A stretch of DNA of 64,000 bases from Bacteroidota bacterium (GTDB taxonomy: Bacteria; Bacteroidota; Bacteroidia; Chitinophagales; Chitinophagaceae): positions 98,642 to 162,641 of the forward strand of contig JAEZEI010000003.1 of assembly GCA_023417815.1 (NCBI GenBank), in the 5' to 3' direction. Below the pieces are notes generated by a model. That model ran no database searches, had not been told where the DNA came from, and saw only the letters and a list, made by a program, of their open reading frames with translations. Numbering within the stretch: the first letter of the stretch is position 1; the number at the start of each line of letters is the position of its first letter. Of this stretch, positions 60,857 to 64,000 are shown one piece after another. A program made the position numbers and the translations under genes.

Positions 60857-61158
60857 AAATGGATTTTAAAACCTATGAAAGTCAACTCCTATGCCAAAAG
60901 AAAAACAAATTTTGTTAAGGAGAAATCAATATTGGTTGGAGGTTGGATGTTGGAAGTTGTTTTGTGTTTATTGTTTAAAGTTTAGTGTAGGGCAATGTAG
61001 AGACGCATATTTGCGTCTCAGTTGGAAGTTGGAAGTTTGAGGTTGGAGGTTGGACGTTTAGTGTTTATTGTTTAAAGTTTAGTGTTGGGCAATGTAGAGA
61101 CGCATATTTGCGTCTCAAATAAGGGTACAACAGTTTGGAGGTTGGAGGTTGGAAAGGT
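60857..61158. repeat. 302-bp repeat-filled gap with two 57-bp direct repeats
   Basis: The gap holds no gene. GGTTGGAGGTTGGA words start at 60936. Two 57-bp copies at 60964-61020 and 61061-61117 differ at one base and are 97 bp apart. Each consists of GTTTATTGTTTAAAG, then GGGCAATGTA and a 20-bp palindrome, GAGACGCATATTTGCGTCTC (61000-61019 and 61097-61116). GGTTGGA/GTTGGAAG units lie between and after them, up to the next stop codon. Bases 60857-60932 show nothing else. Confidence 0.88.
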
Positions 61159-61728
61159 TCAGGGACGGATCATTTCTATTGTATCGTCGTCGTTCAAACG
61201 GATGACAGTGCTGGGCTCTGCAGGTTGAAGGTCATCCTGGCGGTGCACCACCACGTAGTCTACGCCATTCCTGATGCTGATATCGATATCACTGAATACT
61301 TGCGGTGGAGGATAGCCGCTGATATTACTGGATGTTGAAACTACAGGTTTACCGAATGCTTTAATAAGCCGTTTACAAAAGGGATCCTTCACCACCCTTA
61401 TCCCGATGCTGCCATCAGCATTCACAAGATTAGCAGGAAGGTTTATTGCGTGATTATATATTACAGTCACAGGCTTGGTGATGCCTTTTATAAAATCGAA
61501 ATAGGGGATATGATCACGGTCAACATAATCCAGGATATCTTCTTCTTCTGCAACAAGGATGATCATGCTCTTGGATTCATTCCTGTTCTTTAGCGCATAG
61601 ATCTTCGCAACAGCGTCTGCATTGGTTGCATCGCAGCCGATCCCCCACACAGTATCAGTAGGATACAGGATGAGTCCTCCTTTGTGGAGCACCTCAAGGC
61701 ACATCTCTATATCATGGTCGATCTGCAT
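61159..61728 (-). CDS. Threonylcarbamoyl-AMP synthase (Sua5/YrdC/YciO family)
   Basis: These enzymes make threonylcarbamoyl-AMP from threonine, bicarbonate and ATP for the t6A37 modification of ANN-decoding tRNAs. From the ATG at 61728 the protein has 189 residues, a YrdC domain only. It has GLILYPTDTVWGIGCDATN (about 18-36), KNRNESKSMIILV (about 47-59) and VVSTSSNISGYPP (about 146-158), the substrate loops of the family. A longer reading would start inside the glycosyltransferase gene. The start overlaps the 3' end of that gene by 17 bp, implying coupling. Confidence 0.88.
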   Translation of the reverse strand: MQIDHDIEMCLEVLHKGGLILYPTDTVWGIGCDATNADAVAKIYALKNRNESKSMIILVAEEEDILDYVDRDHIPYFDFIKGITKPVTVIYNHAINLPANLVNADGSIGIRVVKDPFCKRLIKAFGKPVVSTSSNISGYPPPQVFSDIDISIRNGVDYVVVHRQDDLQPAEPSTVIRLNDDDTIEMIRP

Positions 61729-62710
61729 AAAGTGTTTCGAGCAACTGTTGGTTCTGAATGGTTCGTGCACAATTAAAATGACCAAGCGGGCATTTCTTAT
61801 ATCCATGTGTACCGCACGGCCTGCAATCTACAGGTTGCCTGGTTTCTATAATGAACGACCTGTCGGACAAAGGAGTGTATCCAAAGCCGGGTATGGTAGA
61901 ACAGAAGATTGCGGTTACCGGTGCGTTCACGGCAGATGCAAAATGGAGCGGGGCGCTGTCGTTCGTATAATTCATGACAGCATGCCTCATCAGCGCTGCA
62001 GATTGAAGGAAGCCCAGTTTACCTGCAAGCACGGTGATCCCGGGATGGGTTGATACCGATGCCAGCCTTATGCATTCCTGCACATTGTCGGGTCCGCCAA
62101 GCAGGTAGATGTTCATTTCCGGGTCTATGCTGTCCATCAGCTCCACCCATTTTTCCTCCGGGTATTTTTTTGTGAACCAGACACTGGAAGGGGTCATGGT
62201 CACGAACTTGTATCCAAGCAATCCTTTGATGGTTTCGTGATCACCGGCAGAAGGGTAGATGCGTGGCCTGGTGAATTCCTTATCGGTGAAGTGTTCTATA
62301 AGATCATTGTTGCGTTCCACCTCATGCCGCCCGTTGCCCATGGTATGGATGATCTTACGGTCGAATAGGAAGCTGAGCGGGTTGCTTTTAAAACCAACCT
62401 TCTCTTTCGCGCCTGAAAATGCTGTAAGGAAGCCGGTGGAAAAATACCGCTGAAGGTTGATCACTTTGTCGTACCTCGTTTTCCTTACCTGCGACAATAT
62501 TTTGAGCAGATTTTTCTTCTTGTTTTTCTTTTTATCCCAGGTAATGACTTCGAAGATATAGGGATTATGCCTTAGCAGTTTTTCATTGCCTTTCCGGACG
62601 AGGTAATCGATCTGTGCTCCCGGGAAATACTTTGCGAGCTTTTCTGCAATGGCGGTGCTGAGCACAACATCGCCAATGAAAGCCGTTTGTATCACCAGGA
62701 ATTTCTGCAT
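61712..62710 (-). CDS. Family 9 glycosyltransferase (ADP-heptose:LPS heptosyltransferase-like)
   Basis: The 332-residue GT-B protein begins FLVIQTAFIGDVVLSTAIAEKL (parts), the Rossmann start of heptosyltransferases I/II, and has the nucleotide-site segments TMTPSSVWFTKKYPEEKWV, LLGGPDNVQECI and NYTNDSAPLHFASAVNAPV with the conserved NDS/D loop. It would add heptose (or another sugar from a nucleotide donor) to the LPS inner core in the cytosol. It goes with KdsA in LPS core synthesis. It overlaps the TsaC-like gene by 17 bp and is divergent from dapD. Confidence 0.9.
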   Translation of the reverse strand: MQKFLVIQTAFIGDVVLSTAIAEKLAKYFPGAQIDYLVRKGNEKLLRHNPYIFEVITWDKKKNKKKNLLKILSQVRKTRYDKVINLQRYFSTGFLTAFSGAKEKVGFKSNPLSFLFDRKIIHTMGNGRHEVERNNDLIEHFTDKEFTRPRIYPSAGDHETIKGLLGYKFVTMTPSSVWFTKKYPEEKWVELMDSIDPEMNIYLLGGPDNVQECIRLASVSTHPGITVLAGKLGFLQSAALMRHAVMNYTNDSAPLHFASAVNAPVTAIFCSTIPGFGYTPLSDRSFIIETRQPVDCRPCGTHGYKKCPLGHFNCARTIQNQQLLETLYADRP

Positions 62711-62779
62711 GGGCCAAAGTTAATTGAAAACATTACGGAGGTTTCATGGCATATTATACTTTTACAAAAATTATCGTGT

Positions 62780-63592
62780 ATGGAATTGCAGCAACTGATC
62801 GCGGCAGCATGGGCCGACCGCAACCTTTTAAAGGAAGAAAAGTATGAACAGGCAGTGAGGGATGTATTGGAGAAGGTGGATAAGGGATCGCTGCGAACGG
62901 CCCAGCCGGCGGGCGATTCATGGCAGGTGAATGAATGGGTGAAGCAGGCCATATTAATGTATTTCGCGATACAGAAAATGGAGACCCATACGCTGCCGCC
63001 ATTTGAATTTTATGATAAGATGAAGCTAAAGTCCGGTTATGCGGAACTGGGAGTGCGGGCTGTTCCGCATGCTGTGGCAAGATATGGAGCCTACATAGCG
63101 CCCAATGTGGTGCTGATGCCTTCATACGTGAACATTGGCGCCTACGTTGGTGAAGGTACTATGGTGGATACCTGGGCTACCGTGGGAAGCTGCGCACAGA
63201 TCGGCGCGCATGTTCATTTAAGCGGCGGTGTAGGAATAGGTGGTGTGCTTGAGCCGCTGCAGGCCAGCCCGGTGATCATCGAAGACGGATGCTTCATCGG
63301 CAGCAGGTGCATAGTGGTGGAAGGCGTAAGGGTTAGAAAAGAAGCCGTGCTGGGCGCGAACGTAGTGCTCACCCAAAGCACGAAGATCATAGACGTTAGC
63401 GGCAGCGAGCCAATAGAAATGAAAGGCGAAGTACCCGAACGCAGCGTGGTGATCCCAGGCACCTACCAGAAGAAATTCCCCGCCGGCGAATATGGCGTAA
63501 GCTGCGCCCTCATCATCGGCAAAAGAAAACAAAGCACCGACCAAAAGACCAGTCTCAATGATGCATTGCGGGAGTTTAATGTTGCAGTATAG
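62780..63592 (+). CDS. dapD: Tetrahydrodipicolinate N-succinyltransferase
   Basis: DapD uses succinyl-CoA to acylate tetrahydrodipicolinate in the succinylase branch of the DAP/lysine pathway. The ATG at 62780 gives 270 residues; a longer frame starts upstream without similarity. After a helical N-terminal domain, hexapeptide turns form a left-handed beta-helix (YIAPNVVLMPSYVNIGAYVG, VGSCAQIGAHVHLSGG, and FIGSRCIVVEGV), and the C-terminal PAGEYGVSCALIIGKRK is canonical. With DapB (53157) it shows a succinylase-type route. A -7-like box (TACTTTTA) precedes it. Confidence 0.96.
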   Translation: MELQQLIAAAWADRNLLKEEKYEQAVRDVLEKVDKGSLRTAQPAGDSWQVNEWVKQAILMYFAIQKMETHTLPPFEFYDKMKLKSGYAELGVRAVPHAVARYGAYIAPNVVLMPSYVNIGAYVGEGTMVDTWATVGSCAQIGAHVHLSGGVGIGGVLEPLQASPVIIEDGCFIGSRCIVVEGVRVRKEAVLGANVVLTQSTKIIDVSGSEPIEMKGEVPERSVVIPGTYQKKFPAGEYGVSCALIIGKRKQSTDQKTSLNDALREFNVAV

Positions 63593-63730
63593 GGGGGAGG
63601 GGTAGGGACGTTGCATGCAACGTCCGTACGAAGTTGGGGGTTGGAGGATGTGTAATGTTTATGGTTTAGGGTTTAATGTTCCCGAACGATGAACAATGAA
63701 CGTTAAACAATAAACATTTTTCGCCCATTC
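63593..63730. repeat. Repeat-rich gap with a 20-bp palindrome
   Basis: GGACGTTGCATGCAACGTCC (63606-63625) is a perfect palindrome, extendable to 63602-63629 with one mismatch. GTTGGGGGTTGGAGG words follow (63633-63647), then GTTTATGGTTTAGGG at 63657 and the mirrored AACAATGAACGTTAAACAATAAAC (63691-63714), the same dispersed family as elsewhere. There is no gene. Confidence 0.82.
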
Positions 63731-64000
63731 AAGCAAGCTTGCAACGCGGGTTAGAATGTCCTTTTTGATTGCTGCGCGATCCAGATGTCCGCGAGTGGGC
63801 TAACCTGTAAGCCTCCGCAGCTTCGCTGCGCGGTTTTTTTATTTCGCCTGCTTATGCAAGCAAGCTTGCAACGCGGGTTAGAATGTCATTTTTGATTGCT
63901 GCGCGATCCAGATGTCCACGAGTGGGCTAACCTGTAAGCCTCCGCAGCTTCGCTGCGCGGTTTTTTTATTTCGCCTGCTTATGCAAGCAAGCTTGCAACG
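63731..64000. repeat. 127-bp tandem repeat array, cut by the window end
   Basis: Two full copies (63731-63857 and 63858-63984) and the first 16 bases of a third (63985-64000) follow without gap. The full copies differ at only two positions (C/A near 63761 and G/A near 63791). Each contains a GCAAGCTTGC palindrome, an 8-bp stem CGGGTTAG/CTAACCTG (63747-63754 with 63800-63807; one G-U), and a GCAGC/GCTGC hairpin with seven T (63814-63840) that looks like a plus-strand intrinsic terminator. 127 is not a multiple of three, so it is not a protein repeat. Confidence 0.92.

Noticed and set aside
60964..61117. Insertion sequence ends
   Set aside because: The repeats are direct, not inverted ends, and there is no transposase frame between or near them.
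63731..64000. Minus-strand reading frames through the 127-bp repeats
   Set aside because: The unit length is not a multiple of three, so the frame shifts in each copy. There is no plausible start codon, and the product would be read through a hairpin and T run.

Overview
The window looks like a chromosomal segment of a Bacteroidota bacterium, most likely from the Chitinophagales or a neighbouring order. The evidence is: TAnnTTTG promoter -7 elements in front of many genes; a PKD-repeat protein with a type B type IX secretion sorting domain; the Bacteroidota-specific order bamD-rpoZ-coaBC-DUF4835-DUF4296; the parA-parB-DUF5683-dapB order; and many TonB-independent outer-membrane beta-barrels and OmpA-family proteins. 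Genes are dense, lie on both strands and often overlap by 1-17 bp. I found no tRNA, rRNA, CRISPR array, insertion sequence or prophage.

Layout. 1-4997: a truncated flavin amine oxidase, a large PKD/gliding-type surface protein, a duplicated OmpA-like protein and a small unknown. 5230-10367: stand-alone fusA, a DEDDy exonuclease and htpG. 10366-13693: minus-strand operon polyprenyl synthase-recJ-methyltransferase. 13700-20745: an orphan terminator hairpin (possible sRNA), an OmpA-family protein, then the run bamD-rpoZ-coaBC-DUF4835-DUF4296-scoA-scoB. 20945-29430: pckA, pepP-pssA-purS-rsmI-M1 peptidase, and rsmG with a family 2 glycosyltransferase. 29510-37595: tgt, an OmpA-family lipoprotein-like gene, a lipoprotein, and the translation/transcription cluster infA-rpmJ-rpsM-rpsK-rpsD-rpoA-rplQ followed by carA-aroQ. 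37588-43817: a histidine kinase with a THI5/NMT1-like sensor plus response regulator, a DUF4954 beta-helix protein and glmS. 43975-53143: phosphatase, mgtE, a SET-domain protein, aconitase, a PspC-like protein, kdsA, threonine dehydrogenase and three small beta-barrels. 53157-56231: parA-parB-DUF5683-dapB. 56400-63592: FMN reductase, metallophosphoesterase, DEAD-box helicase, beta-barrel, tsaC-like gene, heptosyltransferase and dapD. 63602-64000: palindromes and a 127-bp tandem repeat array that runs off the window.

How the genes work together. Most are housekeeping: translation (fusA, infA, r-proteins, tgt, rsmI, rsmG, TsaC), envelope building (bamD, kdsA, glmS, heptosyltransferase, OmpA proteins, dapB/dapD for meso-DAP), central metabolism (pckA, aconitase, scoAB) and chromosome segregation (parAB).

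The most interesting signals are non-coding: a 127-bp tandem repeat whose every copy carries a conserved stem and an intrinsic-terminator-like hairpin; an H-type pseudoknot ending 8 nt before rpsD (S4); hairpins before coaBC and rplQ; a nested GGAACA inverted-repeat cluster between scoB and pckA; and a dispersed family of intergenic repeats made of GGTTGGA and AAACAATAAA words. In proteins, tgt lacks two of its three zinc cysteines, CoaC lacks the usual Asn and Cys, and several OmpA-like domains have lost the peptidoglycan-binding Asp.
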